From contig JAGVQM010000023.1 of the NCBI GenBank assembly GCA_020051695.1, positions 1 through 64,000 of the forward strand: a stretch of 64,000 nt of DNA. Direction: 5' to 3'. Shown in pieces: positions 25,709 to 35,159 of this stretch; the stretch's first letter is position 1; each line of letters starts with the position of its first letter. The notes beneath the pieces are model-generated. The model did no database searches and was not told where the DNA came from. It saw only the letters and a program-made list of their open reading frames with translations. Made by a program: the position numbers and the translations under genes. This stretch comes from Candidatus Zixiibacteriota bacterium (lineage in GTDB: Bacteria; Zixibacteria; MSB-5A5; WJJR01; JAJRUJ01).

Positions 25709-28189
25709 TCAGCCAACCACAAAATTGATCAGCCGGCGCGGGACAATAATTGTCTGGCGGATTTTTTTACCCTCAAGGTGTTTTTGTATTTTCGGTTCGG
25801 CCAGTGCCAGTTGTTCGAGTTCTTCGCGGCCGATGTCCGGCGCGATGGTCAATTGCGCACGCACTTTGCTGTTGACCTGGCAGACAATAGTCACTGTTGC
25901 CGCCGCAATCGCCGCGCTGTCGAGCACCGGCCAGCCACCAGTGGCAAAGATACTCCCGCCGCGCCCCAAAACCGCAGACCACCATTCTTCGGCCACATGC
26001 GGGGCCAGCGGCGCCAGCAGGCGCACGATATTCCCAGCCAGATGGGCTTGCATGGCGCTGCCGCAGTCGGCGGGCACGGCATTGAGCAGTTCCATAATCG
26101 CCGCGATGTGCGTGTTAAACTGCAGCCGCTCAAAATCGGCGTCGATTTTTTTCAGCGCCAGATGGTACGCCAGATAGGCGGTGCGGTCGCTTTCGTGCAG
26201 TTGTTCCACCGGGAATGTCCGGTCCAGTTCGACTTGTTCGCCGAATTCCGCGGCCCGGATAAACGCATCAGCACGGGATAAAAACCGCTCGGTCCCCGTG
26301 ATTCCGGCGTTGGACCACAGGATTTCCTTATCCGACGGCGAGGCGAACAGCACCGCCAGCCGTACCGGGTCGGGGCCGTACTGCCGCACCAGGTCAATCG
26401 GGGAGACGACATTGCCTTTGGACTTGGACATTTTCTGTCCCTGGGCGTCGTTGACCATTCCGTGATTGAACATGCGGAGATCCGGTTCATCGATATTCAG
26501 CAGGCCCAGATCGTGCAAAAACTTGGTAAAAAACCGGAAATAAATCAGATGCCCCGTGGCATGCTCGATTCCCCCAACATACATATCAATGGGCAGCCAG
26601 GCCGTCGCCTTTTTCGGATCGAAGATGGCCCGGTCGTTCTTCGGGTCAGTGTAGCGCAGAAAATACCAGGATGAACACATGAACGTGTCCATCGTGTCCG
26701 GGTCACGCTGCGCTGCGCCGCCGCATTTCGGGCAGGTGGTATTCATATACTCTGCGGCGTCGGCCAGGGGCGAACGACCGGTCGGGAGGAAATCGATGCC
26801 CTTCCGCGGCAGTTCGACCGGCAGGTCGGTTTCCGACACCGGCACGATCCCGCAGGAGTCACAATGGACCATCGGGATCGGGCACCCCCAGTACCGCTGG
26901 CGGGAGATCAACCAGTCGCGGATTTTATAATTGGTGCGCGCCCGGCCCACTCCCTGTTTTTCGCAGTATTCAATGACCTTGTGGATCGCTTCCCGGCCCA
27001 CCGCGCCGTCGAACGGGCCGGAGTTCATCATTGTGCCATAGGCGGGATCGGCCGCCGGTTTGTCGCGGTAGAAATCATCGCTCCGGCCGGTATTGATGAC
27101 ATATTTGATCTCCAGCCCGTACTTTTTGGCGAAGTCAAAATCTCGTTCGTCATGTCCGGGGACCGCCATCACTGCCCCCGTTCCGTATGACGCCAGCACA
27201 TAATCGCCGATCCACAGCTGGACGCGCTCCCCGTTCAGGGGGTTGATCGCATACCTGCCGGTGAACACGCCGTCTTTTTCGGTCAGGGCCGTGCGATCGA
27301 TTTCAGTTTTGTTGCGGGCCTGTTCGATGTACTCCTCGACCGCGCGCCGCCGTTCGGCGGAAATGCCCAATTGCCCGACCAGCGGCGATTCGGGCGCCAG
27401 GGTCATGAAGGTCACGCCGAAAATGGTGTCGGGCCGGGTGGTAAACACCGGAATTTTGAGGTCACTGCCTTCCAGGACAAAATCGATTTCCACGCCTTCA
27501 GACCTTCCGATCCAGCCGCGCTGGATCGTGCGCAGGTTTTCCGGCCAGCCCTCCAGCGTATCGATCCCGGCCAGCAGCCGCTCGGCATAGTCGGTGATTT
27601 TGAAAAACCACTGCACCAGTTCGCGTTTGCCCACGGGGTTATGACACAGCCAGCACATATCCCCCTCGGCCTGTTCATTAGCCAGCACGGTATTGCAATG
27701 CCCGCACCAGTTGACCGTGGCCGATTTCCGATACGCCAGCCCCCTGTTGTACAACTGGATGAATAACCACTGCGTCCAGCGGTAATAATCAGGCAGGCAG
27801 GAGGTCACCTCGCGCGACCAGTCGAACAGGATGCCGCATGTTTGCAGGGTGGCTTTGGAGACGGCAATATTGCCCAGCGTCCATTCCTCGGGATGCAGCC
27901 CGCGCTTGATCGCTGCCTGTTCGGCGGGAAGGCCGAACGCATCCCAGCCGAAGGGGTGCATGACCTCGTACCCCTCCATCATTTTTTTGCGCGCGATAGC
28001 GTCGGTAATCGAAAAATTGCGAAAATGACCGATATGAATGTCGCCCGAGGGGTAGGCGAACATCGGCATCACAAAATATTTTTTCTTCCCGGGGAACTCC
28101 GGGGCCTCGGCCAGATGAGTTTCGGCCCAGATTTTCTGCCATTTTTCCCCGACGGCAACAAAATCGGTTCGGGCGGTTTTGGTTTCCAT
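25709..28189 (-). CDS. leuS: Leucyl-tRNA synthetase
   Basis: 826 residues, normal for bacterial LeuRS. The class I HIGH motif appears as YPSGDIHIGHFRN near residue 40, the zinc-type cysteines in WCGHCNTVLA...CWLCHNPV, the CP1 editing domain in the middle (TTRPDTIFGVTFM), and KMSKS as GQKMSKSKGNVV. I start at METKTARTD (28189); the upstream in-frame ATG would add an unlikely leader overlapping the asnS stop region. It lies 72 bases downstream of asnS on the same strand, and the two probably form an operon. Confidence 0.96.
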   Translation of the reverse strand: METKTARTDFVAVGEKWQKIWAETHLAEAPEFPGKKKYFVMPMFAYPSGDIHIGHFRNFSITDAIARKKMMEGYEVMHPFGWDAFGLPAEQAAIKRGLHPEEWTLGNIAVSKATLQTCGILFDWSREVTSCLPDYYRWTQWLFIQLYNRGLAYRKSATVNWCGHCNTVLANEQAEGDMCWLCHNPVGKRELVQWFFKITDYAERLLAGIDTLEGWPENLRTIQRGWIGRSEGVEIDFVLEGSDLKIPVFTTRPDTIFGVTFMTLAPESPLVGQLGISAERRRAVEEYIEQARNKTEIDRTALTEKDGVFTGRYAINPLNGERVQLWIGDYVLASYGTGAVMAVPGHDERDFDFAKKYGLEIKYVINTGRSDDFYRDKPAADPAYGTMMNSGPFDGAVGREAIHKVIEYCEKQGVGRARTNYKIRDWLISRQRYWGCPIPMVHCDSCGIVPVSETDLPVELPRKGIDFLPTGRSPLADAAEYMNTTCPKCGGAAQRDPDTMDTFMCSSWYFLRYTDPKNDRAIFDPKKATAWLPIDMYVGGIEHATGHLIYFRFFTKFLHDLGLLNIDEPDLRMFNHGMVNDAQGQKMSKSKGNVVSPIDLVRQYGPDPVRLAVLFASPSDKEILWSNAGITGTERFLSRADAFIRAAEFGEQVELDRTFPVEQLHESDRTAYLAYHLALKKIDADFERLQFNTHIAAIMELLNAVPADCGSAMQAHLAGNIVRLLAPLAPHVAEEWWSAVLGRGGSIFATGGWPVLDSAAIAAATVTIVCQVNSKVRAQLTIAPDIGREELEQLALAEPKIQKHLEGKKIRQTIIVPRRLINFVVG

Positions 28190-28261
28190 GACTGTATTCA
28201 CCACTGAATGTTTTCGGTCCGGCGGGAGACGGGCGGTAATGCGCCGACAGAATCTCACCCG

Positions 28262-29557
28262 TTACGGATAAATTCGGCCGATCGTCCGGGCGAAGGGGAT
28301 CGTCTCCCGAATGTGATGTATCCCGCACATCCAGGCCACTGTCCGTTCGAGGCCAAGTCCGAACCCCGAATGCGGGACCGAGCCGAAACGGCGCAGGTCT
28401 AGATACCATTTGTACGCATCCAGGGGCAGGTTTTCCTCCTTGATCCGGGCGATCAGTTTTTCCGGATCTTCCTCGCGCTGAGAGCCGCCGATGATTTCAC
28501 CATAGCCCTCCGGCGCGAGCATATCGTTGCACAAGACCAGGTCGGCGCGTTCGGGGTGCTGCTTCATGTAAAACGCTTTGACCTTTCGGGGGTAGTTGTA
28601 CACCAGGATCGGCCGGTCGTACATATTGGTCAGCACCGTTTCGTCGTCACCGCCGAAATCGTCGCCATATTTGATATCCGATTCCCCCGAGGCGCGCAGT
28701 TTTTCGACCGCCTCATCGTAGGATACGCGGGGAAACGGCTTTTTGACTTGTTCCAGTTTGGCGATGTCCCGTTCCAAAACCTGCAGCTCGGCGCGGGATT
28801 TGTTCAACACCCACGCGACGATATAACAAATCATCTCTTCCTGCAGGTCCATGTTGTCGTTGTTGTCGTTGAACGCCACCTCCGGTTCCATCATCCAGAA
28901 CTCAGTCAGATGTCGCCGGGTTTTTGATTTTTCGGCGCGGAAAGTCGGCCCGAAACAGTAGACCTTGCCGAAAGCCATCGCGCCCGCTTCGGCGTAGAGT
29001 TGCCCGGTTTGCGCCAGGTAGGCGTTGCCCAAATCGAAATATTCGGTGGCAAACAGGGTCTGGCCCGATTCCCCCACCGAGCCGGTCAGGATTGGCGTAT
29101 CGATCAGGATATAATCGCGCTCATAAAAATACTGCCGGATGGCCATGATCACTTCGTTGCGCACGCGCATGATGGCGTGCTGCCGGCTGGAGCGCAGCCA
29201 CAAATGGCGCAGGTTCATCAGGTAATCGACGCCATGTTCCTTGGGCGTGATCGGGTATTCCTCGGCAATCTGGACGATCTCCAGCCCGGTGACCGTCAGT
29301 TCGTAGCCGCCGGGGGCGCGGGTGTCGGCGCGGATCACGCCGGTAACCTGCAGGGACGATTCCTGATTTAATTTGTCATGCCGGTCAAAGACTTCGTCGG
29401 AAACGTCCCCTTTGGCCAGCACACATTGCACCAGACCGGTGCCGTCCCGCACGACCAGGAAACGGATCTTGCCGGAAGAACGTTTATTGTATAACCAGCC
29501 ACGGACCGTGACCTCTGCGCCCACGTGCTCGCCAAGGTGCTTGATATAACTGAACAT
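28262..29557 (-). CDS. asnS: Asparaginyl-tRNA synthetase
   Basis: 431 residues. An N-terminal OB-fold anticodon domain ([20 protein letters not shown]) is followed by the class II core with motif 2 in [20 protein letters not shown] and motif 3 in [15 protein letters not shown]. The motif-2 loop and [10 protein letters not shown] favour AsnRS over the related archaeal-type AspRS. Its presence suggests direct Asn-tRNA charging. AGGTGAG lies before the ATG. It lies between a tRNA-Ala gene and leuS on the same strand. Confidence 0.93.
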   Translation of the reverse strand: MFSYIKHLGEHVGAEVTVRGWLYNKRSSGKIRFLVVRDGTGLVQCVLAKGDVSDEVFDRHDKLNQESSLQVTGVIRADTRAPGGYELTVTGLEIVQIAEEYPITPKEHGVDYLMNLRHLWLRSSRQHAIMRVRNEVIMAIRQYFYERDYILIDTPILTGSVGESGQTLFATEYFDLGNAYLAQTGQLYAEAGAMAFGKVYCFGPTFRAEKSKTRRHLTEFWMMEPEVAFNDNNDNMDLQEEMICYIVAWVLNKSRAELQVLERDIAKLEQVKKPFPRVSYDEAVEKLRASGESDIKYGDDFGGDDETVLTNMYDRPILVYNYPRKVKAFYMKQHPERADLVLCNDMLAPEGYGEIIGGSQREEDPEKLIARIKEENLPLDAYKWYLDLRRFGSVPHSGFGLGLERTVAWMCGIHHIRETIPFARTIGRIYP

Positions 29558-29642
29558 CTCACCTGCCCCATCGTTTGGGGTTTATCCCACTACTTTCGTT
29601 TAATTCAACAGGCCGGGCAAACACCCGGCCCGCAAATTGTAA

Positions 29643-29715
29643 TGGAGCTGACGGGGTTCGAACCCGTGACCTCTTGACTGCCAGTCAAGCGTTCTCCCAG
29701 CTGAACTACAGCCCC
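29643..29715 (-). tRNA. tRNA-Ala (anticodon GGC)
   Basis: A 73-base cloverleaf. The acceptor GGGGCTG pairs with CAGCTCC and contains the G3:U70 pair that identifies alanine tRNA. The D arm, the anticodon stem CTTGA/TCAAG with loop CTGGCAG, and the T arm GGGTTCGAACCCC are all present. The anticodon GGC reads GCC codons. The discriminator base is A, and CCA is not encoded. Confidence 0.97.
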
Positions 29716-29815
29716 AATTTCATCCGCGCAATATATCGGCCCGCGCCGGGTTGTCAAGCCCGACCTCCGCCGGCCGCACTTTTTCCTTATCGGCCGCCCC
29801 CGGCCCGAATACAGT

Positions 29816-30625
29816 TTAACCCTCAACTGGTGTTTGGGAGTAATCCAGCTCGGAACCCAGCACACTATGGGGGATCAGGTAGACGGCCAGAGTAATCAGC
29901 GCCGCGGCCAGCACCCAACCCCGCGCGCGGCGGCCTGTGCGCCCCACAAAAAATGCCGCCAGCCAGAAGATGAAGGCAACGAGGGTCTTATTGTCGGTCA
30001 GGTCATGGCCCCAGGGCCAGCCGGTCCAGAAATCCCCAAAGGCGTATTTTTGGACGATCGGCCCCAGAAATAAGCCGCCGACAAACAGCGTGATGACCGT
30101 CCAGAAGACGAATTTCCTCGGGTCGCCCTGCCGGGTCAGGGCTTCCAGCCCGGCCCGGTTCGAAAACAACATGGCCAGCGACATGAACAGGATATGCGCA
30201 TATAAAATCGCCGCTGGTACTTCCCCGGTGAAGCGGATGATAATCGGGTCTCCGGCGGGGGCGATGACTTCCTCGGTCCCGCTTTGCAGCTTGACCCGAT
30301 ATTCCAGCTTCCCGGCAGCGGGCTGCTGTGGCAAATCGCCCCGCAGGTTTTCGCCGTCCCGGACCATGGCGCTCTCGGTCCAGGAGTCATTCGCTTTGTA
30401 CCGGCGATAAGACAAGGTGCCCCGGATTTTGGAGTCGGAGACCCTGATTTTCACCTGATGGTCCGATAACTTACCGTGACTGCGATTGAACCGATAGTCA
30501 AGTTCCTGACCGGCAAGCTCGATGCTCCCCCGTTGGGGATGAGTCGGTCCGGTAACGCGCTGATAGACTGCTGACAGCAGAAAAACGATACAGGCGATCA
30601 GCCACAGTTGCTTGCTTTTGGACAT
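29816..30625 (-). CDS. Uncharacterised membrane protein
   Basis: 269 residues. One N-terminal span (LWLIACIVFLLSAVYQRV) precedes a periplasmic beta-rich domain of about 110 residues, and four spans follow from about residue 140 (AILYAHILFMSLAMLFSN, FWTVITLFVGGLFLG, LVAFIFWLAAFFVG, LAAALITLAVYLIPH). A conserved-looking loop, FWTGWPWGHDLTDNKT, joins two spans; its aromatic and His/Asp residues could form a binding site. The ATG at 30625 has GGAG upstream. I do not recognise a family. It faces the nitrilase-like gene head to head. Confidence 0.65.
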   Translation of the reverse strand: MSKSKQLWLIACIVFLLSAVYQRVTGPTHPQRGSIELAGQELDYRFNRSHGKLSDHQVKIRVSDSKIRGTLSYRRYKANDSWTESAMVRDGENLRGDLPQQPAAGKLEYRVKLQSGTEEVIAPAGDPIIIRFTGEVPAAILYAHILFMSLAMLFSNRAGLEALTRQGDPRKFVFWTVITLFVGGLFLGPIVQKYAFGDFWTGWPWGHDLTDNKTLVAFIFWLAAFFVGRTGRRARGWVLAAALITLAVYLIPHSVLGSELDYSQTPVEG

Positions 30626-30843
30626 CCGGGTTTGCTCCAGTCGATTTCGTGGGCGTGACATTTTCGCCGCCGGCGCCAGCGCCACGAAATAACATTATAC
30701 ATTACGGTCCGGTTGGCGCAACCGTCAAACAAAAGCAGTCAATTTTCCCCCTGATTGGAATCCGGTTGCGGCCGTTCGCGCGCCGTGCGATACTATTCTA
30801 TTATGATGCAGGCGGCGGCCACTTCGGATGAAAGGTCCAGACG

Positions 30844-31659
30844 ATGAAAGTCGGGCTGGTACAACTGGCGCCCGTTTTGGGCAATCCACAGGCCACTCTG
30901 GCCGCCATCGACCGCTTGCTGGCTGGTGTGGCGTTGCCGGAACTTCTGGTGCTCCCCGAATTATGCAATTCGGGATACAATTTCACCTCAATGCAACAGG
31001 CGCGAGACCTTGCCGAACCAATTGGGGACAGCGCTTTTCTTGACCATCTCCAACGGATCTGCAGCCGTGGCGGCTGCCGGATTGTCTGCGGATTTAATGA
31101 ATTGGCGGATAATCAGTTGTACAATACCGCCGTGCTGCTCGGACCTGACGGTGTCATTGGGAAATACCGCAAGCTGCACTTGTTTTTAAACGAAAAAGAC
31201 TATTTCCAGCCGGGGGACCTGGGATTGCCGGTCTTTGATCTGGGATGCTGCCGGGTGGGGTTGCTGATTTGCTTTGATTGGTTTTTCCCCGAAGTTTGGC
31301 GCATCCTGGCGCTCAAAGGCGCCGATATTATTTGCCACCCCGCCAATCTGGTGCTGCCGGGTTTGGCCCAGCGCGGGGTGGAGGTCCACGCGATGACCAA
31401 TCGGGTATTCGTCATTTTGGCCAACCGGACCGGGCGGGAGGGCGATCTGGCCTTTACCGGATTGTCGCGAATCGTCGATCCCCGGGGTGACGTCCTCGCC
31501 AGCGCCGCCGCACAACAGGAGCAAGTACTCATCGCCGACATCGATGTCGGCAAGGCCCGTGCCAAGCACATCACGCCCCGGAACCATGTACTCGATGATC
31601 GCAGACCGGCGGAGTACCGGTTGCTGGCCGAACTGCATGAGCAAAAGAAAGCTGAGTAA
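30844..31659 (+). CDS. Carbon-nitrogen hydrolase (nitrilase superfamily amidase)
   Basis: 271 residues with the Glu-Lys-Cys triad: Glu in LPELCNSGYNF, Lys in GKYRKLHLF, and Cys in VGLLICFDWFFPE. The fold and length fit cytosolic omega-amidase/N-carbamoylputrescine amidohydrolase-type enzymes. The substrate is not determined by the visible residues. An AAAGG site precedes the ATG. It appears to be a single gene; a separate promoter follows for the next operon. Confidence 0.88.
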   Translation: MKVGLVQLAPVLGNPQATLAAIDRLLAGVALPELLVLPELCNSGYNFTSMQQARDLAEPIGDSAFLDHLQRICSRGGCRIVCGFNELADNQLYNTAVLLGPDGVIGKYRKLHLFLNEKDYFQPGDLGLPVFDLGCCRVGLLICFDWFFPEVWRILALKGADIICHPANLVLPGLAQRGVEVHAMTNRVFVILANRTGREGDLAFTGLSRIVDPRGDVLASAAAQQEQVLIADIDVGKARAKHITPRNHVLDDRRPAEYRLLAELHEQKKAE

Positions 31660-31701
31660 TTATATATGTTTCATCATTCCGATATTTTCATCCGGACGGG
31701 A

Positions 31702-31730
31702 TTGACGATCTTTTTACAATAGTGTATTAG
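31702..31730 (+). promoter_or_regulatory. Promoter of the DUF1573 operon
   Basis: TTGACG at 31702-31707, 17 bases, then TATTAG at 31725-31730. Transcription would start about 45 bases ahead of the DUF1573 gene. Confidence 0.6.
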
Positions 31731-31781
31731 TTATCAGGATGAAGTGGTGGACAAACAGACAACGGACCCGGGGATGGGGAG

Positions 31782-32492
31782 ATGATGAAGAAGCGACTTT
31801 TCAGTACCGTGTTGTTGATGATGAGTGTTTTGGCCATGCCGCTTGCGGTATCCGCCGCAACGGACAAAGCCCCACTGGAAAAATGGGACTTCGGGTATGT
31901 GCCGCAAAAGTCGGAAGTCAGTTGGGTGTTTTATGTGAGAAATCCCGGAACGAAGCCGTTGACGGTGACCAATATCAAGGCCGGCTGTTCCTGTACCAGC
32001 GTTTCCAAACTTGACGGACCAATCGCCCCCGGGGACAGCGCCGGGATTACGGTGACCTTCAATTCCGGCCGGTATCAGTCCCGTGTGCAGAAGACAACGC
32101 TCGTGGAGACCGATGTTCCCGAAACACCCAAACTCCGGTACAGCATTCTGGCCAATGTGTACTCGGAAACCGACACGACCGGGTTTATTAATGCCCTGCC
32201 GGGCAAGCTGGTCTGGCCGGCCAAAATTGGACAACAGCAATTTGCGCCGGCAACCGTGGAGTTTACCAACCGGCTGGCCGATTCGGTGCGCATCGAGGTA
32301 TTGAGCATGCCCGATACGCTGCTCAACTGGTCTTTATCCGCAATGGAGCTGGCGCCCGGCGGCAAGGCGTTGTTGCAGGTGACACCGTTGAAAGCCATCG
32401 CCGCGCGAAAAATCACCGATGTCACGGCCACCCTGCGATTTGCCAAAGGCCGGGCGACAATTATCACTATTCCGCTGGAGTTCGAATATTAG
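31782..32492 (+). CDS. Exported DUF1573 protein
   Basis: 236 residues with a signal peptide (LLMMSVLAMPLAVSAAT). The first domain reads WDFGYVPQKSEVSWVFYVRN, then IKAGCSCTSVSKLDGPIAPG, the conserved 'GCsCTs' motif of DUF1573, an Ig-like (ASH/MSP-type) fold. A second, less typical beta-domain follows. DUF1573 proteins are common in the periplasm or surface of Bacteroidetes-like bacteria, with no known activity. Two ATGs follow GGGGAG directly; either may be used. It leads a likely operon with a lipoprotein and an outer-membrane barrel. Confidence 0.85.
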   Translation: MMKKRLFSTVLLMMSVLAMPLAVSAATDKAPLEKWDFGYVPQKSEVSWVFYVRNPGTKPLTVTNIKAGCSCTSVSKLDGPIAPGDSAGITVTFNSGRYQSRVQKTTLVETDVPETPKLRYSILANVYSETDTTGFINALPGKLVWPAKIGQQQFAPATVEFTNRLADSVRIEVLSMPDTLLNWSLSAMELAPGGKALLQVTPLKAIAARKITDVTATLRFAKGRATIITIPLEFEY

Positions 32493-32520
32493 ACTGCTGT
32501 TTGTCACGGAGAAAACCGGC

Positions 32521-32922
32521 ATGAATGTGGTCCGTTGTTTCGTGGTGTTTGTTGCCGCGAGTAGTGTTATGCTGTTGTCCGCCGGGTGCGGGAGTGACGA
32601 TCCTCCGACCGCTTCGGACAATCATCCTCCGACCATTTCCTCAATCACCGCCAATCCGTCAACGTTTCATCTGGGAGATTTGAGCACGATCACGGTTACC
32701 GCGACCGACCCGGACGGCGACGGGCTGCAGTATTACTGGGACCATCGCGGCGAATCGGTGCTCGAATGGTTTTCGAGTACCGGCAATACGGCAATACTCA
32801 CGACCTGTGGCTGCCTGATTGTCGACGATTTGCATACCTGGGTCCTGGCCACGGTAAAAGACGGCAAGGGTGGCGAGGCGACCGACAGCGTGGCGGTAGT
32901 TGTGTTGGCGGGCGAACAGTGA
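32521..32922 (+). CDS. Small lipoprotein with an Ig-like (PKD/cadherin-type) domain
   Basis: 133 residues with a lipobox, VMLLSAGCGSDD. After a Thr/Pro-rich linker the rest is one beta-sandwich (ITVTATDPDGDGLQYYW, SVAVVVLAG) with the 'DPDGDxLxYxW' motif of PKD/cadherin-like folds. A disulfide or metal pair (CGC) lies in a loop. It is probably surface- or periplasm-exposed and binds a partner or glycan. It starts 28 bases after the DUF1573 gene and stops two bases before the barrel-protein gene. Confidence 0.75.
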   Translation: MNVVRCFVVFVAASSVMLLSAGCGSDDPPTASDNHPPTISSITANPSTFHLGDLSTITVTATDPDGDGLQYYWDHRGESVLEWFSSTGNTAILTTCGCLIVDDLHTWVLATVKDGKGGEATDSVAVVVLAGEQ

Positions 32923-32924
32923 GC

Positions 32925-33881
32925 ATGTACCGCATAATCATTCTTGCGGCGCCGGCCGTCCTGTTGCTTGTGTCGGGCGCGGCCCTGGCGCAGAACTGCT
33001 GCTCGCCTGCAGTTTCCCAGCAGGGAGTGCTGGGGGAAACCACCGCGCTGCCGCAGACGCTGGAAGCCGCCCTGCACTATGAGCACCTGCGGTCCCGTGA
33101 TAAATACGAAGGTTCAACAAAGGTCGACGACCCCGAAAAGACTGAAGCCGGTTGGGACCGCGTGCTGTTGACGCTGGCCTATGGCGTCGTGCCACGGGTC
33201 AGTGTCGCGGCGGTAGTGCCGTATGTGCGCAAGGAAAAATCCTGGTACCTGTACCAGCACGACCTGTGGAAAGTGAATCAGACCGAGGGGTTCGGCGACT
33301 GTATTGTCCTGGCCCGGTTTTCGGTGGTGGAACGCACGTTTGTGAATTTTCGCGAAGTGGCGGTGGGGCTGGGGTTCAAAGCGCCGACCGGCTCGACCGA
33401 CAAACGTGATGCCGGTTTATCGATCCCGCTGGAGTTGCAGCCGGGGACCGGGTCGTGGGATTATCTGGGTTCGCTGTCGTTTTATCAGGGATTCAAAAAA
33501 GTGGACCTGATCGCCGGGGCCACCTATGTCCTAACCACCGAATACGAGGGGTACGAATTCGGTGATCAGTTATCGTATCAGGTGACCGCCAATCTGCACG
33601 CGACCGGCCGCCTTGATCTTTCCGCCGGATTATCCGGCATCGTGCGCGGCCGGGACATCGGCCTGTCGGGTGAGGTCTATTCCACTGGCCAGCATCAACT
33701 TTTCGCTGTGCCCGGTGTGCACTATCAGATCATCCCCAAGTTCCTGCGGTTGCAGGCCTTCTTTGAATACCCGGTGTATCAGCACTTCAATGGCCGGCAA
33801 CTGGCCGGGGATTTCAATCTGCGGTTTTCCGCGTCGTTTAGTATTCCCTTCAGCCATGAAGAGGTTATTGACGACGAATAA
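32925..33881 (+). CDS. Predicted outer-membrane beta-barrel protein
   Basis: 318 residues with a signal peptide (IIILAAPAVLLLVSGAALAQ). The rest alternates polar and hydrophobic residues in strands of 8-12, with aromatic girdles (TLEAALHYEHLRSRD, VRKEKSWYLYQHDLW, LRLQAFFEYPVYQHF), and ends near FNLRFSASFSIPF. This pattern fits a barrel of 12-14 strands of the 'transporter/OmpP1-like' type. No specific family can be named. It follows the lipoprotein gene with a two-base gap, so the three genes are co-translated. The operon may build one surface complex. Confidence 0.7.
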   Translation: MYRIIILAAPAVLLLVSGAALAQNCCSPAVSQQGVLGETTALPQTLEAALHYEHLRSRDKYEGSTKVDDPEKTEAGWDRVLLTLAYGVVPRVSVAAVVPYVRKEKSWYLYQHDLWKVNQTEGFGDCIVLARFSVVERTFVNFREVAVGLGFKAPTGSTDKRDAGLSIPLELQPGTGSWDYLGSLSFYQGFKKVDLIAGATYVLTTEYEGYEFGDQLSYQVTANLHATGRLDLSAGLSGIVRGRDIGLSGEVYSTGQHQLFAVPGVHYQIIPKFLRLQAFFEYPVYQHFNGRQLAGDFNLRFSASFSIPFSHEEVIDDE

Positions 33882-33885
33882 CGGT

Positions 33886-34737
33886 CTAATCGAATTTTTT
33901 CAAAACGTGCAGTACCGCGCGGTTCCAGCCGGCCGGGCCAACGGCCCCGGCCAGCCGGGTTTTGATCGCCGCCCGCACTCGTGGGTCGTAACGTCCGTCG
34001 TGACGTTTGACCAATATCGGGATATCCGCGGCCGCAAACAGCGAGATATCGTTGGGTGAATCGCCCAGCCCGATGATGGTCACCCGCGCTCCGGTTTGCT
34101 TTTCATACCACTGCCGCAATCGGTGGATTGCTGTGCCCTTGTCGGTATCGCCGACTAAATGATAGAACCGTCCGCCCTGGATGATCCGCATCCCCCGCCG
34201 TGAGAAATGGCGGCGCATGTCATCGATGGTTTTGGTTGTCGGCGGTTGGGCGAAAATAAACGGTTCATCGAAATCCCGCTGTTTCACCAGCGGCGCAACC
34301 TGCGCGGGAACGGCGCACAGCTTGCCGACCTGTTCAGCCGGCAGATCACCGAAACCGATGATTTCAAGTTTTGCCGTCGTGCGGTACTCGATCAACGCGC
34401 CGCGCAATGTGCGATAGGGCAAGCCCAGGACGATTGCGTACAAGCCGGCCAGTTTCCCGGCGCCTGTCGGTTTTGTCGGGGTATGGGCCGGATGAAACCA
34501 GATGGCCCCGCCGGTCTCGGAAATAAAGGGGTCAGTGAGTCCCATATGCTGTTGCAGTTGTACCACCTCGGCGCGTGTCTTGGAAGTACAAAACACCAGG
34601 GGGATGTGCCGCCGCTTCAACAATCTGATTGCCGGTAATGCGGCTTGCCAGGAATAGGTGTTAAAATCCAGCACGGAACCGTCGAGGTCGGTAACCACCA
34701 TGATCCGGGGTTTGCCGGTTGTTGTATTCGTTGCCAT
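33886..34737 (-). CDS. Mannosyl-3-phosphoglycerate phosphatase-like HAD hydrolase
   Basis: 283 residues of the HAD-IIB (Cof/MPGP) class. Motif I is VVTDLDGSVLD, motif II is FCTSKTR, and motif III/IV is GLGDSPNDISLFAAADIPILV. The ending KRHDGRYDP after it is characteristic of the MPGP group. The usual reaction is dephosphorylation of mannosyl- or glucosyl-3-phosphoglycerate to a compatible solute. No synthase gene is nearby, so the substrate is uncertain. No ribosome binding site is evident before the ATG. Confidence 0.8.
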   Translation of the reverse strand: MATNTTTGKPRIMVVTDLDGSVLDFNTYSWQAALPAIRLLKRRHIPLVFCTSKTRAEVVQLQQHMGLTDPFISETGGAIWFHPAHTPTKPTGAGKLAGLYAIVLGLPYRTLRGALIEYRTTAKLEIIGFGDLPAEQVGKLCAVPAQVAPLVKQRDFDEPFIFAQPPTTKTIDDMRRHFSRRGMRIIQGGRFYHLVGDTDKGTAIHRLRQWYEKQTGARVTIIGLGDSPNDISLFAAADIPILVKRHDGRYDPRVRAAIKTRLAGAVGPAGWNRAVLHVLKKFD

Positions 34738-34797
34738 AGAGCAGGTATACTAGATCGACCGGCAGGATGCACGGAATATTGCCGGGATGAATTTTGC

Positions 34798-34826
34798 TTG
34801 ACAGGTTATTTTGCCGCGTGTTTAAT
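34798..34826 (+). promoter_or_regulatory. Promoter of the cobalamin-riboswitch transcript
   Basis: TTGACA at 34798-34803, exactly 17 bases, then TTTAAT at 34821-34826. It is a near-consensus sigma-70 promoter positioned just ahead of the riboswitch. Confidence 0.75.
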
Positions 34827-34837
34827 GAATTTGCGTT

Positions 34838-35008
34838 CGGAAACGCGCCCAGGCGGCGTGAGGGAAGGCGGTGAGAATCCGCCACAGCCCCGCTGCTGTA
34901 AGCGGCTACAACGACGGTCGTGGGTGTACAACCCGGCCACTGGAGAATATCTCCGGGAAGGCGGATCGTCGAAGGCCAAGTCGCAAGTCAGAAAACCTGC
35001 CGAACGCC
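34838..35008 (+). promoter_or_regulatory. Cobalamin (adenosylcobalamin) riboswitch
   Basis: The conserved core runs GGTGAGAATCCGCCACAGCC, then CGCTGCTGTAAGCGG, GGCCACTGG, CCGGGAAGGCGGAT and AAGTCAGAAAACCTGCC. This is the B12 element, including the final 'AGxCAGxAxACCTGCC' box. It lies ahead of a TonB receptor, with a terminator in between. It should lower expression when cobalamin is plentiful. Confidence 0.95.
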
Positions 35009-35084
35009 CCGTAGTGGGACGACCGCCGATGGTCGGCGGCTCCCGGGCCTTCGCGGGAAGGTCGGGCAAATGAATCGAGCATAC

Positions 35085-35117
35085 TGCCCGTCTTCCCGGT
35101 GAGGCGGGCGATTTTTT
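35085..35117 (+). terminator. Intrinsic terminator in the riboswitch leader
   Basis: GCCCG pairs with CGGGC around a loop from the TCTTCCCGGTGA region, followed by a T-run (35112-35117). It lies 42 bases before the receptor start, so the switch can act by premature termination. Confidence 0.7.
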
Positions 35118-35159
35118 AGACGGTCCCCTGCGGGCACAGACAACCGGCGAGGGGTCCGG

